This document shows positions 35,938 to 44,838 of a stretch of DNA of 64,000 nt, piece by piece (the stretch's first letter is position 1; the number at the start of each line of letters is the position of its first letter). The DNA lies in contig NZ_JAJQXA010000004.1 of NCBI RefSeq assembly GCF_021245985.1, forward strand, positions 124,001-188,000. Direction: 5' to 3'. The notes beneath the pieces were generated by a model. The model did not search any database. It saw nothing but the letters and a program-made list of their open reading frames with translations, and had not been told where the DNA came from. This stretch comes from Flavobacterium soyae (GTDB taxonomy: Bacteria > Bacteroidota > Bacteroidia > Flavobacteriales > Flavobacteriaceae). Position numbers and translations under genes: made by a program.

Positions 35938-36903
35938 TTATAAGTTTTCGACCAGAATCCATGCATCTGGATTTTCGCCTTTTTGAATTTCTTTCTGTGC
36001 TTTTTCGGCTTCTCCCATTGTAGCATAACTTCCGTACAAAACCGGGAATAAACCATGCTTGTTTTCGCCAAGCATTCGCGCATTATAACCATCTTTAATT
36101 AATTGGTTATAGGCTTTTTTTGCATTTGCTTCGCTTCTAAAAGCGCCTGCCATAATATGATACGGCATAAGTTTTACTTCTGCAGTTTCTACTTTTGCAG
36201 AATCAACGGCTAAAGTTACAGCTGGCAGGGGATTTTGAATTACGAATGTTGCTTCCTGAATCTTGTTCTGAACTTTTTTCTGAACATTGCTTTCTACAAC
36301 AAGTGTTTGTGCAGCAATTTGGTTTTGGTATAAAGGATAACCGATACTTCCGGTAACTCCTAAACCAAGAACAAAAATTGCAGCATACCTTAGATAAGGT
36401 CTTGACGATCTAACTTCTTCATCTTCATATAATGCAGTAGTTTCTCTTTCTGCGATTTGTTCGATTTTCTTTTCGAAAATTTCTCTTTTCACCATTGGAG
36501 AAACAAACGGACTTAATCCGAATGAAGTCGATAAATAGTTAATTTGATCGTTTGGTGAAAAAATAATATTGTTCTCAGAATTTAGACGAAGATCTCCAAT
36601 ATTTTTCAGGCTGATAACGCCATTTTCTTCAAGTGTCTGTCTCCAGTTTTGTACTTCAAAAGCGATACCATTTACAGCAGTTCCGTAAGATATGTTTTCT
36701 GCCTGGGCAACATGATTTGCCAGCAGTCCGTCATTGTTTTTTAAGCGGCTGTTGAAAAAAACCGTTTTCTTCGGTGGAAAAAACGAATTCGTACTTTCAT
36801 TCAGCTGTGCTGATTGAATTTCGGTTAAAAATGCCCCAAATCCAGGAACCGTTACACACTGATAACGATATAATAATTGCGCGATATAAGTTTCGATTTT
36901 CAT
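35938..36903 (-). CDS. HU-CCDC81 and SPOR domain protein
   Basis: 321 residues. The N-terminal HU-like/CCDC81 domain (MKIETYIAQLLYRYQCVTVPGFGAFLTE ... LISLKNIGDLRL-like text at 90-110) is followed by a membrane helix (about 176-196, RYAAIFVLGLGVTGSIGYPLY) and a C-terminal SPOR domain (YHIMAGAFRSEANAKKAYNQLIKDGYNARMLGENKHGLFPVLYGSYATMGEAEKAQKEIQ). SPOR domains bind denuded peptidoglycan glycans, and this architecture is common in Bacteroidota. It probably localises to septal or remodelled peptidoglycan. A promoter lies directly before the start. Confidence 0.9.
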   Translation of the reverse strand: MKIETYIAQLLYRYQCVTVPGFGAFLTEIQSAQLNESTNSFFPPKKTVFFNSRLKNNDGLLANHVAQAENISYGTAVNGIAFEVQNWRQTLEENGVISLKNIGDLRLNSENNIIFSPNDQINYLSTSFGLSPFVSPMVKREIFEKKIEQIAERETTALYEDEEVRSSRPYLRYAAIFVLGLGVTGSIGYPLYQNQIAAQTLVVESNVQKKVQNKIQEATFVIQNPLPAVTLAVDSAKVETAEVKLMPYHIMAGAFRSEANAKKAYNQLIKDGYNARMLGENKHGLFPVLYGSYATMGEAEKAQKEIQKGENPDAWILVENL

Positions 36904-36908
36904 AACAA

Positions 36909-36937
36909 CAAAGTTATGTAATGAATATAGTTATCAA
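36909..36937 (-). promoter_or_regulatory. Promoter of the SPOR-domain gene (near leaderless)
   Basis: On the minus strand, TTG (36935-36937), 18 bases, then TAACTTTG (36909-36916). Only 5 bases separate the box from the ATG. Confidence 0.72.
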
Positions 36938-37141
36938 AATTTTATTCACAATTTTTATTAACAATTGCAAGATTTTTATATACAATTAATTTTCAGTATT
37001 TTAAAAGACACTTTATAAGCATTGTTTATTTTGTTTTTGCATAAACTCTAATTTTTATTAAGAAATTACTTTGTTTTTAGCATATTTGCACTATTATTTG
37101 AGTACAGTTTTTATTTCTATTTTACATAATATTTTAACACA

Positions 37142-38242
37142 ATGTCAGATCAGGATTTGTTTTATTTATTGGCCTTAATGAAAGTGGACGGAGTGGGAGA
37201 TATTATGGCAAAAAAATTATTGAACCATTGCGGAAATGCAGAAGCAATTTTTAAATCGAAAATAAATCAAATTGCTGCAATTGATGGAGTTGGCACAGTT
37301 TTGCTGAAAAATATAAAGGATAAAACCATTTTCGAAAAAGCCAATCAGGAACTTGAATTTATTAGAAAAAATGATATCAATGTTTCTTTTTTTCAGGATG
37401 AAACTTATCCGGATCGTTTAAAACATTGTATAGATTCGCCGGTTTTAATTTTTACTGGGGGAAATATAAATTTACAAAACAAAAAGATTATTAGTATTGT
37501 CGGCACACGTCAGATCACATCGCATGGAACTGAATTTTGTCGAAAACTTATCGAAGATCTGGCACCGCTTGATCCTGTAATTGTAAGCGGTTTTGCGTAT
37601 GGAGTTGATATAGCCGCACATCAATTTGCAATAGATTGCAAATTGCAGACTATTGGCGTTTTAGCTCATGGATTAAATCAGGTTTATCCCCGAACGCACA
37701 AAAAGTACATGGCAAAAATGGAAGAAAACGGAGGTTTTATTACTGAGTTTTGGAGTACTTCTAATCCGGATAAAGAGAATTTTGTTCGTCGAAATCGTAT
37801 TGTTGCCGGAATAAGTGAAGCTACAATAGTAATAGAATCTGCAGATAAAGGCGGATCGCTTATTACGGCCAATTTAGCCAACGATTATAATAGGGATGTT
37901 TTTGCCGTTCCGGGCAGGGTTACAGACAGATACAGTCAGGGTTGTAATGATTTAATTAAAACCCAAAAAGCAAGTTTGCTAACCAGCGCCGCCGATTTGA
38001 TTTACGTGCTCAATTGGGATATCGAGAAGAAACCCAAAGCGATTCAAAAACAGTTGTTTATTGACCTAGAACCTGATGAACAAAAGATCTATGATTTTCT
38101 TTTAAAAAGCGGAAAAGAACTGCTTGATATTATTGCACTCGAATGTGATTTTCCTGTTTTTAAAATTTCAGGAATTCTTTTAAACATGGAACTTAAAGGA
38201 GTTATTAGGCCTTTGCCGGGAAAATTATTTGAAGCGATTTAA
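37142..38242 (+). CDS. dprA: DNA-processing protein DprA
   Basis: 366 residues. DprA loads RecA on incoming single-stranded DNA during transformation. The Rossmann-like core has ISIVGTRQITSHGTEF, VSGFAYGVDIAAHQFAID, GVLAHGLNQVYPRTHKK and FVRRNRIVAGISEATIVIESADKGGSLITA followed by VFAVPGRVTDRYSQGCNDLIK. N-terminal HhH-like (about 8-65) and C-terminal winged-helix (about 300-366, DML1-like) domains flank it. Monocistronic. Confidence 0.96.
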   Translation: MSDQDLFYLLALMKVDGVGDIMAKKLLNHCGNAEAIFKSKINQIAAIDGVGTVLLKNIKDKTIFEKANQELEFIRKNDINVSFFQDETYPDRLKHCIDSPVLIFTGGNINLQNKKIISIVGTRQITSHGTEFCRKLIEDLAPLDPVIVSGFAYGVDIAAHQFAIDCKLQTIGVLAHGLNQVYPRTHKKYMAKMEENGGFITEFWSTSNPDKENFVRRNRIVAGISEATIVIESADKGGSLITANLANDYNRDVFAVPGRVTDRYSQGCNDLIKTQKASLLTSAADLIYVLNWDIEKKPKAIQKQLFIDLEPDEQKIYDFLLKSGKELLDIIALECDFPVFKISGILLNMELKGVIRPLPGKLFEAI

Positions 38243-38368
38243 TATTTATTAAGAATAAAGATATTTCATATTTAAATTTAAGATAATTTAAATATTAATT
38301 CATTGTAAATTATATTCAGTTATTTAACATTTATGCTAAAATAAATTAGGCAAAGTGTAATAAAAGTA

Positions 38369-38376
38369 TATTTTTG
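38369..38376 (+). promoter_or_regulatory. -7 element before the gene at 38396
   Basis: TATTTTTG, perfect TAnnTTTG, 19 bp before the ATG at 38396. Confidence 0.55.
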
Positions 38377-38395
38377 CTCTACCAAAACCTTAAAA

Positions 38396-39256
38396 ATGAA
38401 TATAATAGAACTATTAGAAAACGCTGGGATTTATAAAGAAAACCGAAGTGCGTTTAGCATTGAAGACTCCGAAAAAGTCAGGAAGCAATTTGAAATTGAG
38501 CGATCTCAAAGCCCAAATTTAAACCCAAATCTTGCAGATAATTTGATTACAGCATTTAACGAATTTCCAAAAGAGCTTTTGTTTATTTCAAATAATCGAA
38601 TCCTTTACAACTTCTTTGCCAGAAAAAATTACTCCCGAAACAGATTTATTACAGATTACTCCGTTTCTGTTAATGAAGAAAACATTAAATCATTTATAGA
38701 TAGATTTTTATCTAAAGATTTAGATACTTTTTTCGATCAAAACATAACGCAGAATAGGTTTGATGTTATTGATGATCTTCTGAATGTTAAAGAATATCTG
38801 CCTCAAAATTCATTAGACAGCTTGAGTCAAAGGGTGAGTACAAAACTTGATTTTGTTGGAAATAAATTTGATGAAAATCCATCTTTATCTTCTGGTGCTG
38901 AAACAATTGAATTTATAAAATACAGAAGTTTTTATACCTTGCTTTCTCATTTTAGATCTACAGAAAACGACAAGAAAATAAGGGCAATTTATAGCAAAAT
39001 GTCAGGTTCAATTGTTAGTGCAGGTGTACGAAATGAGTTTTTAGAACCAATGGTATCTTCAATGGTTAATTATAAACCAATTGATTACGAATTAAGCAAT
39101 TCAATTAGATCTCATAAAGACCGAATTGATGCCGCAAAAGAAAGAGAGTATAGCAGCAGTAGTTCCTCTGGCGGAATGTCTACTTGGTCTATAGTTATTA
39201 TTATCATCGTTGTATTACGATTGATTTTATTATTGGCCAGATTAGGAAGAGCTTAA
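38396..39256 (+). CDS. Hypothetical protein with C-terminal membrane anchor
   Basis: 286 residues, soluble and helical up to about 250, then a Ser/Gly linker (YSSSSSSGGMS) and a C-terminal membrane helix (WSIVIIIIVVLRLILLLARL). This is a tail-anchored layout. No signal peptide; the body (NPNLADNLITAFNEFPKELLFISNNRILYNFFARKNYSRNRFI) is not one I recognise. Monocistronic with its own promoter and terminator. Confidence 0.72.
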   Translation: MNIIELLENAGIYKENRSAFSIEDSEKVRKQFEIERSQSPNLNPNLADNLITAFNEFPKELLFISNNRILYNFFARKNYSRNRFITDYSVSVNEENIKSFIDRFLSKDLDTFFDQNITQNRFDVIDDLLNVKEYLPQNSLDSLSQRVSTKLDFVGNKFDENPSLSSGAETIEFIKYRSFYTLLSHFRSTENDKKIRAIYSKMSGSIVSAGVRNEFLEPMVSSMVNYKPIDYELSNSIRSHKDRIDAAKEREYSSSSSSGGMSTWSIVIIIIVVLRLILLLARLGRA

Positions 39257-39269
39257 AGAAATTTTATAT

Positions 39270-39300
39270 AAAAAAGCCTGCTAATTTAGCAGGCTTTTTT
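39270..39300. terminator. Bidirectional terminator between convergent genes
   Basis: AAAAAAGCCTGCTAA/TTAGCAGGCTTTTTT; flanking A and T runs serve the gene at 38396 and trpS. Confidence 0.87.
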
Positions 39301-39310
39301 ATTTCTCGTT

Positions 39311-40285
39311 TTATTTCCCAAATCCAAGAACTTCTCGAACTTTTGCTAAAACTCCATCAGCAATAACAGAAGCTTTTGCTGCTCCTTTTTTCAAGAGAGC
39401 ATCTACTTCGTCAAGATTGTTCATGTAGTAATTATATTTTTCTCTTTCGGTTTTGAATTTTTCTGTAATCAATTCAAAAAGAGCTTGTTTTGCGTGACCA
39501 TAACCATAATTTCCGCCAAGATAATTTGCTCTCATTTCGGCAATCTGAGTTTCATTTGCTAATAAAGAATAGATGGCGAAAGCGTTGCAGGTATCTGGAT
39601 TTTTTGGATCTTCCAAAGGAGTACTATCTGTTTCAATACTCATAACCTGCTTGCGTAACACTTTATCATCAAGGAAAATATTGATGATATTGTTGGCAGA
39701 TTTACTCATTTTTCCACCATTCGTTCCCGGAATTAACATACTGTCTTCCTGAATTTTAGCTTCTGGAATTACAAAGGTTTCTCCCATTTGGTGGTTAAAT
39801 CTTGAAGCTACGTCGCGTGTTATTTCTAAATGCTGCAATTGGTCTTTTCCAACCGGAACAAACTCCGCATCATATAGCAAAATATCAGCAGCCATTAACA
39901 TCGGATAAGTAAAAAGGCCGGCATTAACATCGTCTAAACGATCGGCCTTATCTTTGAAAGAATGTGCCAAAGTCAGACGCTGGAACGGAAAAAAACAGCT
40001 TAAATACCAAGTCAATTCAGCAGTTTGAACCACATCAGATTGTCTGTAGAAGGTAACTTTATCAGGATTTAAACCGCAGGCAAGCCATGCCGCTGCCGTG
40101 CTGTATGTGTTTTCTCTTAATGTTTTGCCATCTTTAATTTGTGTAATCGAATGTAAATCAGCAATAAACAAAAATGATTCATTTGCCGGATTATTCGATA
40201 ATTCAATTGCAGGGATAATAGCTCCCAATAGATTGCCTAAGTGTGGCGTTCCAGTACTCTGAACACCAGTAAGTATTTTTGCCAT
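39311..40285 (-). CDS. trpS: Tryptophan-tRNA ligase
   Basis: 324 residues, standard for bacterial TrpRS. It charges tRNA-Trp. The class I HIGH-like motif is TPHLGNLLGAI (about 13-23) and the KMSKS loop is GGKMSKSANNIINIF. FPVGKDQLQHLEITRDVASRFN-like text in the centre (PVGKDQLQHLEITRDVA) binds the substrates. It converges with the gene at 38396. Confidence 0.97.
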   Translation of the reverse strand: MAKILTGVQSTGTPHLGNLLGAIIPAIELSNNPANESFLFIADLHSITQIKDGKTLRENTYSTAAAWLACGLNPDKVTFYRQSDVVQTAELTWYLSCFFPFQRLTLAHSFKDKADRLDDVNAGLFTYPMLMAADILLYDAEFVPVGKDQLQHLEITRDVASRFNHQMGETFVIPEAKIQEDSMLIPGTNGGKMSKSANNIINIFLDDKVLRKQVMSIETDSTPLEDPKNPDTCNAFAIYSLLANETQIAEMRANYLGGNYGYGHAKQALFELITEKFKTEREKYNYYMNNLDEVDALLKKGAAKASVIADGVLAKVREVLGFGK

Positions 40286-40362
40286 TCTCGTTTTTTCTTA
40301 TTCTTTAACCACAAAGGTCGTGATGTTTTTTTTAACCGCAAAGCACACGATGATTTTGCTTA

Positions 40363-40475
40363 AAGTTTGGAAGTTCTTTGGCGCTTTTAACGCAAAGTGC
40401 GCGAAGGATTTTCGCAAAGGAAAGAAGTTGTTTTTTTGAGATTTGCTTTGCAATGAGTTCGCAAAGCTTTGTCTA
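40363..40475. repeat. Left arm of inverted repeat flanking the GxxExxY gene
   Basis: Bases 40384-40475 are about 90% identical to the reverse complement of 40937-41028; similarity weakens but persists to about 40363. The core contains ACGCAAAGTGCGCGAAGG and TTCGCAAAGGAAAGAAGTTG. Confidence 0.8.
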
Positions 40476-40560
40476 GAAGGATTAATATTTTTAAAACTTT
40501 TAGAGTTAAGATTATTGTGTTAATTATAAGAATATATTTATAAATTTGATGTTTTTTAAT

Positions 40561-40938
40561 ATGACAGAAAACGAAATATCAAATATTATAATTGGAATTG
40601 CTATTGAAATTCATAAAAAACTTGGTCCGGGTTTATTAGAGAATGTTTACAAAGAATGCTTGTTCTATAAAATTACGCAGCGAGGACTTCTAGTTGAAAA
40701 AGAGAAAGCTTTACCATTAGTTTTTGAAGAAGTGAAGCTTGATTGTGGATACCGAATTGATTTGCTTGTAGAGAACAAGTTTTTAATCGAAATAAAAACT
40801 GTTGAATCACTCACCGTTAACCATTTGGCACAAACTTTAACCTATTTAAAACTAGGAAATTATAAACTAGGCTTACTTGTAAATTTCAATGAAAGCCTCT
40901 TGAAAAACGGAATAAGAAGAGTCATAAACAACTTATAG
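40561..40938 (+). CDS. GxxExxY-family protein (PD-(D/E)XK nuclease-like)
   Basis: 126 residues from ATG 40561 (MTENEISNIIIGIAIEIHKKLGPGLLENVYKECL); an in-frame ATG at 40549 is too close to the -7 box TAAATTTG (40541-40548). The name motif is G-P-G-L-L-E-N-V-Y (GxxExxY). RIDLLVENKFLIEIKTVESLT fits the D...E-x-K active site of PD-(D/E)XK nucleases. No function is established. The gene lies between two long inverted repeats, and its last 40 codons are duplicated in tandem downstream. Confidence 0.9.
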   Translation: MTENEISNIIIGIAIEIHKKLGPGLLENVYKECLFYKITQRGLLVEKEKALPLVFEEVKLDCGYRIDLLVENKFLIEIKTVESLTVNHLAQTLTYLKLGNYKLGLLVNFNESLLKNGIRRVINNL

Positions 40939-41028
40939 ATAAAGCTTTGTGAACTTATTGCAAAGCAAATCTCAAAAAAAACAACTTCTTTCCTTTGCGA
41001 AAATCCTTTGCGCCCTTTGCGTTAAAAA
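40937..41028. repeat. Right arm of inverted repeat flanking the GxxExxY gene
   Basis: Complement of 40384-40475; starts one base before the end of the stop codon. Weaker similarity continues to about 41049. Confidence 0.8.
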
Positions 41029-41046
41029 CCACCGTAGAAACTCCCC

Positions 41047-41166
41047 AACCATTTGGCACAAACTTTAACCTATTTAAAACTAGGAAATTATAAACTAGGC
41101 TTACTTGTAAATTTCAATGAAAGCCTCTTGAAAAACGGAATAAGAAGAGTTATAAACAACTTATAG
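41047..41166 (+). pseudogene. Duplicated 3' end of the GxxExxY gene
   Basis: Last 40 codons of the intact gene repeated in frame to a stop at 41164-41166 without a start. Only one silent change (GTC to GTT) was seen in the coding part. Confidence 0.85.
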
Positions 41167-41263
41167 ATAAAGCTTTGCGAACTCATTGCAAAGCAAATCT
41201 TAAAAAAAATAACTTCTTTCCTTTGCGAAAAACCTTTGCGCACTTTGCGTTAAAAAACCTAAA
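41047..41263. repeat. Tandem duplicate of the gene end plus right arm
   Basis: Near-identical to 40819-41035 at an offset of 228 bp, joined at an AACC microhomology. It repeats the last 40 codons of the GxxExxY gene and the right inverted-repeat arm. Few differences, so the event is recent. Confidence 0.85.
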
Positions 41264-41296
41264 GACTTAGTGTAAAATTATTCATCAAATAAATTC

Positions 41297-41330
41297 TTGC
41301 TTAAAATTCATTTCGGTTTTCTTACATTTG
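41297..41330 (+). promoter_or_regulatory. plsC promoter (near leaderless)
   Basis: TTG (41297-41299), 23 bases, TACATTTG (41323-41330); the ATG follows after 5 bases. Confidence 0.7.
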
Positions 41331-41335
41331 AAACC

Positions 41336-42091
41336 ATGAAAGGATTAAAGATTGTTTTTTGGATTATTTGGCGCATTTGGTTTTACGTTTTAATGGCGGT
41401 TCCAATATTGATTATGCTGCCGTTTTTACTGATTTCTATTATCTCGGAGAGAGGATACCCTTATTTTTTCAAAATGGCCCGCATTTGGGCTAAATTTATC
41501 CTTTTCGGGATGGGTTTTTATTACAAAGTAAAACGCGAACAAAAGCTTATCAAAAATACAAGTTATATGATCGTGGCAAACCATACTTCAATGACAGATA
41601 TTATGCTTATGCTTGCCATTATAAAAAATCCGTTTGTTTTTGTTGGAAAGAAAGAGCTTGTGAAGATTCCGCTATTTGGATTTTTCTACAAAAGAACCTG
41701 TATTTTGGTAGACAGAAATTCTTCAAAAAGCAAAAATGAAGTTTTCAAACGTGCGCAAGATCGTTTAAATCAGGGTTTAAGTATTTGTATTTTCCCAGAA
41801 GGGGGAGTTCCTGATGACGAATCTATTTTACTGGACGAATTTAAAGATGGTGCTTTTAGATTGGCAATTGAGCATCAAATCCCTATTGTGCCAATCGTTT
41901 TTGCCGATAATAAAGAACGTTTCTCTTATACTTTTTTAAGCGGAAGTCCCGGAAAAATGCGGGGAAAAATCCTGCCTTTTGTAGAAACAAATGGTTTAAA
42001 ACCGGATAACAGAAAAGACCTCAGAGACAATGTAAGACAATTGATTTATAAAGATTTACTTGAGTTTAAAAGGAAAGATTTAAAAGAGTAA
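41336..42091 (+). CDS. plsC: 1-acyl-sn-glycerol-3-phosphate acyltransferase
   Basis: 251 residues from ATG 41336; the frame stays open upstream to a TTG at 41297 that is the -33 element. The family motif I is VANHTSMTDIMLML (H-x4-D), motif III is FPEGGVPDDESILLDEFKDGAFRLA, and an N-terminal hydrophobic helix (about 5-33) anchors the protein in the inner membrane. It converts lysophosphatidic acid to phosphatidic acid. A CCGGGTTTT-type terminator follows. Confidence 0.93.
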   Translation: MKGLKIVFWIIWRIWFYVLMAVPILIMLPFLLISIISERGYPYFFKMARIWAKFILFGMGFYYKVKREQKLIKNTSYMIVANHTSMTDIMLMLAIIKNPFVFVGKKELVKIPLFGFFYKRTCILVDRNSSKSKNEVFKRAQDRLNQGLSICIFPEGGVPDDESILLDEFKDGAFRLAIEHQIPIVPIVFADNKERFSYTFLSGSPGKMRGKILPFVETNGLKPDNRKDLRDNVRQLIYKDLLEFKRKDLKE

Positions 42092-42101
42092 TTAAAATAA
42101 C

Positions 42102-42135
42102 AAACCCGGCAGGATTTTACACTTGCCGGGTTTTC
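42102..42135 (+). terminator. plsC terminator
   Basis: AACCCGGCA/TTGCCGGGTT hairpin followed by T residues. Confidence 0.87.
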
Positions 42136-42585
42136 TTTCGAAATAAAAACCCCCGTTTATATTCAAAAAGCTTATCGGTGAATTATTTTCTCTGAGATAA
42201 AACGCAATATTTTTCTAATTTTTAATTTGGTTTTTTTTAGTTTTTTACCCCGCTGCATTTCTCTTTTTTCCTTCATGGTTAAATATTTATGGCTTGATAA
42301 TAAAGAGTTTGGTTAAAACTCAGGTTAGTGTCATAATATATTAGATCGAAAAAAACTAAAAAGGTTGGTATCGATTAGATAATTTTTTTTTCAAAAACCA
42401 GTAAAAACCCGTTAGAACCATGAGCGAAACTAACGGACTTTTAATGAATCAACCAACCAAATTTATTATAAAAAAAATGTTGAATTAAGTATTTATGGCC
42501 AATACCAATTAAACATTATGTCTATTTGTATAGATGCGATAGTTTTAAAAAGGTTGCGTCTTTTTTTTATTTTTTTTCAAATAAA
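42136..42585. other. Non-coding segment between plsC and recA
   Basis: About 450 bp, A/T-rich. It contains the small minus-strand frame at 42172-42276 and a weak hairpin CCGTTAG/CTAACGG at about 42410-42436 with a T-rich tail. Nothing else was identified. Confidence 0.5.
42172..42276 (-). CDS. Possible small basic peptide
   Basis: 34 codons from an ATG complementary to 42274-42276 to a TAA: MKEKREMQRGKKLKKTKL followed by KIRKILRFISEKIIHR. Strongly basic, amphipathic and without acidic clusters. No good promoter box was seen directly upstream, so it could be chance in A-rich sequence. Confidence 0.22.
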   Translation of the reverse strand: MKEKREMQRGKKLKKTKLKIRKILRFISEKIIHR

Positions 42586-42615
42586 AAACCCGGAAGGTTT
42601 AAAAACTTCCGGGTT
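42586..42615 (-). terminator. recA terminator
   Basis: AAACCCGGAAG/CTTCCGGGTTT; on the minus strand the stem runs into a T tract. Confidence 0.87.
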
Positions 42616-42654
42616 TATAATGCAAAGTATTGATTTTTAAATACTTTTAAAATT

Positions 42655-43662
42655 TTAAGCATCAGCTAATTCTTTCATGTGAGCTTTAATTTTAGCTTCT
42701 AATTCATCAGCCAATTCTGGGTTATCTTTAATTAAAGCTTTTACTGCATCACGACCCTGACCTAATTTAGTGTCTCCGTAGCTAAACCAAGATCCTGCTT
42801 TTTTAACGATTTCAAATTCAACCGCTAAATCAAGAATTTCACCTGTTTTAGAAACACCTTCTCCGTACATAATGTCAAATTCGGCAGTTTTAAACGGTGG
42901 GGCAACTTTGTTTTTAACGATTTTAACTTTAGTTCTGTTACCAATTACGTTTTCTCCATCTTTAATTTGAGACGAACGACGAATATCTAAACGTACAGAA
43001 GCGTAGAATTTTAATGCGTTACCACCGGTTGTTGTTTCAGGATTTCCGAACATAACACCAATTTTTTCACGCAGCTGGTTGATAAAGAAAACAGTACAAT
43101 TTGTTTTGCTGATTGTTCCGGTTAATTTTCTTAGTGCCTGAGACATCAAACGTGCGTGAAGACCCATTTTTGAATCTCCCATTTCACCCTCAATTTCACT
43201 TTTTGGCGTTAAAGCCGCAACAGAGTCAATTACAACAATGTCGATAGCGCCTGAACGAATTAAGTTTTCGGCAATTTCTAAAGCCTGTTCACCATTGTCT
43301 GGCTGCGAGATAATTAAATTTTCGATATCAACACCTAATTTTTCAGCATAATTTCTATCAAAAGCGTGTTCCGCATCAATAAAAGCAGCAATACCGCCAG
43401 CTTTTTGAGCTTCGGCAATTGCATGCAATGTTAATGTAGTCTTACCAGATGATTCCGGCCCGTATATTTCTATAATTCTTCCTTTCGGATATCCATTTAC
43501 TCCAAGAGCTAAATCAACGCCAAGAGAACCCGAAGAAATCGTTTCTACCTCTACAATGGCTCTGTCGCCCATTTTCATTACGGTTCCTTTTCCGTAGGTT
43601 TTGTCAAGTTTATCAAGCGTTAATTGCAGCGCTTTTAATTTGGCTTCTTTGTCTGAACTCAT
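42655..43662 (-). CDS. recA: Recombinase RecA
   Basis: 335 residues. It forms ATP-dependent filaments on single-stranded DNA for recombination and SOS induction. Walker [20 protein letters not shown] is at about 65-83; Walker B-like [38 protein letters not shown] (about 139-176) includes DNA-binding loop L1, and the [20 protein letters not shown]-type stretch ([16 protein letters not shown]) is L2. The C-terminus ends [16 protein letters not shown]. Monocistronic. Confidence 0.98.
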   Translation of the reverse strand: MSSDKEAKLKALQLTLDKLDKTYGKGTVMKMGDRAIVEVETISSGSLGVDLALGVNGYPKGRIIEIYGPESSGKTTLTLHAIAEAQKAGGIAAFIDAEHAFDRNYAEKLGVDIENLIISQPDNGEQALEIAENLIRSGAIDIVVIDSVAALTPKSEIEGEMGDSKMGLHARLMSQALRKLTGTISKTNCTVFFINQLREKIGVMFGNPETTTGGNALKFYASVRLDIRRSSQIKDGENVIGNRTKVKIVKNKVAPPFKTAEFDIMYGEGVSKTGEILDLAVEFEIVKKAGSWFSYGDTKLGQGRDAVKALIKDNPELADELEAKIKAHMKELADA

Positions 43663-43820
43663 CTTTTCTTAAATATCTAAAAATTGTTATTTTCTGCCTT
43701 TCAAAAACCAAATAGTGGAATAACTTCCTGAATTTTTATTTGGCGAATTAGAATGTGTAAAAATACTTCTTTTTTTGAAGTTTGATTGCTTCAAATTGTT
43801 TCAAATTGTAACAATTTGTA

Positions 43821-44330
43821 TTACAAAAATAAAGCCTTCAATTCGGTAGCATCAGAAGGTTTTAATTTTCCAGCCAATACTAAACTTAGTTGTTTACGAC
43901 GTAAAGCAGCTTCAAAACGTTGTATTTCTAATTCCGTTTCAGGAACAATTGCCGGTACTTCAACAGGTCTTCCGGTATCATCGACAGCTACAAAAGTATA
44001 AATAGCTTCGTTTGCCTTGGTTCTGTTTCCAGATTCGCGGTCTTCTACCCAAACGTCTATAAAAACTTCCATAGAACTTTTGAATGATCTTGAAACTTTT
44101 GCTTCTACGGTAACAACACTTCCAAGAGAAATTGCTCTGTTAAAAGCAACGTGATTTACAGATGCCGTAACTACAATTCGACGCGAATGTCTGCGTGCTG
44201 CAATACTTGCTGCGCGATCCATTCGGGCTAATAATTCGCCGCCGAAAAGATTGTTTAAAGGATTTGTTTCACTTGGTAAAACTAAATCAGTTAATATTGT
44301 CAGCGATTCTGAAGGGTGTTTTGGATTCAT
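43821..44330 (-). CDS. Hotdog-fold acyl-CoA thioesterase
   Basis: 169 residues from the ATG at 44330 (MNPKHPSESLTILTDLVLPSETNPLNNLFGGELLARMDRAA). A longer reading to 44399 would pass through a hairpin and is unlikely. The hotdog motif N-P-L-N-N-L-F-G-G-E-L-L is followed by AASIAARRHSRRIVVTASVNHVAF. Acyl-CoA thioesterases of this group hydrolyse medium- or long-chain acyl-CoA. It is probably the last gene of the holB operon. Confidence 0.9.
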   Translation of the reverse strand: MNPKHPSESLTILTDLVLPSETNPLNNLFGGELLARMDRAASIAARRHSRRIVVTASVNHVAFNRAISLGSVVTVEAKVSRSFKSSMEVFIDVWVEDRESGNRTKANEAIYTFVAVDDTGRPVEVPAIVPETELEIQRFEAALRRKQLSLVLAGKLKPSDATELKALFL

Positions 44331-44379
44331 TTTTTTAATAATAAATTTTATTTTTATGTCCGTTTTGCGGACGTTTCTT

Positions 44380-44421
44380 GCCACAGATTTTTTAATCATT
44401 TTAATCTGTGAAATCTGTGGC
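44380..44421 (-). repeat. Hairpin CCACAGAT/ATCTGTGG between DoxX and thioesterase genes
   Basis: GCCACAGATT and AATCTGTGAAATCTGTGGC form a stem with alternative pairing (two ATCTGTG copies). A second hairpin GTCCG/CGGAC lies at about 44358-44372. These sit in the 116 bp between the two genes and may be RNA-processing signals or repeat remnants. Confidence 0.5.
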
Positions 44422-44446
44422 TGATTTTTAAATTAATTGCGGTTAA

Positions 44447-44830
44447 TTAATTCATCCAGTTAACTAACATAACGGCAGGAATTAAATAAATAACAATGGT
44501 TCTTGCACCATCGTAGTCTTTGGCTAATCGTTGTCCGAAAAGCATCATTAACAAACAGATACATGAAAATATTCCGGCATAAAAACCATAATCACGACCG
44601 CTGTTTGTTAGTAATTGAATCGCACCCACAACACTTAAAATTCCAGAAATTAATTCTAAAACCAACAAGTGTAAAAGAGCAAGCGGCACTTGGTTTTTTA
44701 ATGGCGTTTTAGCAAAATGTTCTTTAAGCCAGGCAACATTATCTTTCCAGTAAAAAATCTTTTCATAGCCTGACTGTAAAAAAGTTAAGGCTAAAAATGC
44801 TAATATTAAAATAGAGGCAACATTGTTCAT
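44447..44830 (-). CDS. DoxX-family membrane protein
   Basis: 127 residues with four membrane helices (about 5-22, 47-68, 79-98 and 108-126). The N-terminus FLQSGYEKIFYWKDNVAWLKEHFAKTPL and the middle helix LELISGILSVVGAIQLL resemble DoxX/DUF417-type proteins. These are often linked to redox or stress functions; the specific role is unknown. 8 bp lie between it and holB, in an operon. Confidence 0.85.
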   Translation of the reverse strand: MNNVASILILAFLALTFLQSGYEKIFYWKDNVAWLKEHFAKTPLKNQVPLALLHLLVLELISGILSVVGAIQLLTNSGRDYGFYAGIFSCICLLMMLFGQRLAKDYDGARTIVIYLIPAVMLVNWMN

Positions 44831-44838
44831 TTCGAGGA

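Noticed and set aside
42407-42440. Small RNA or terminator hairpin CCGTTAG/CTAACGG
   Set aside because: Stem is 7 bp with a large loop and weak T tail; no matching promoter, so not reported as an RNA gene.
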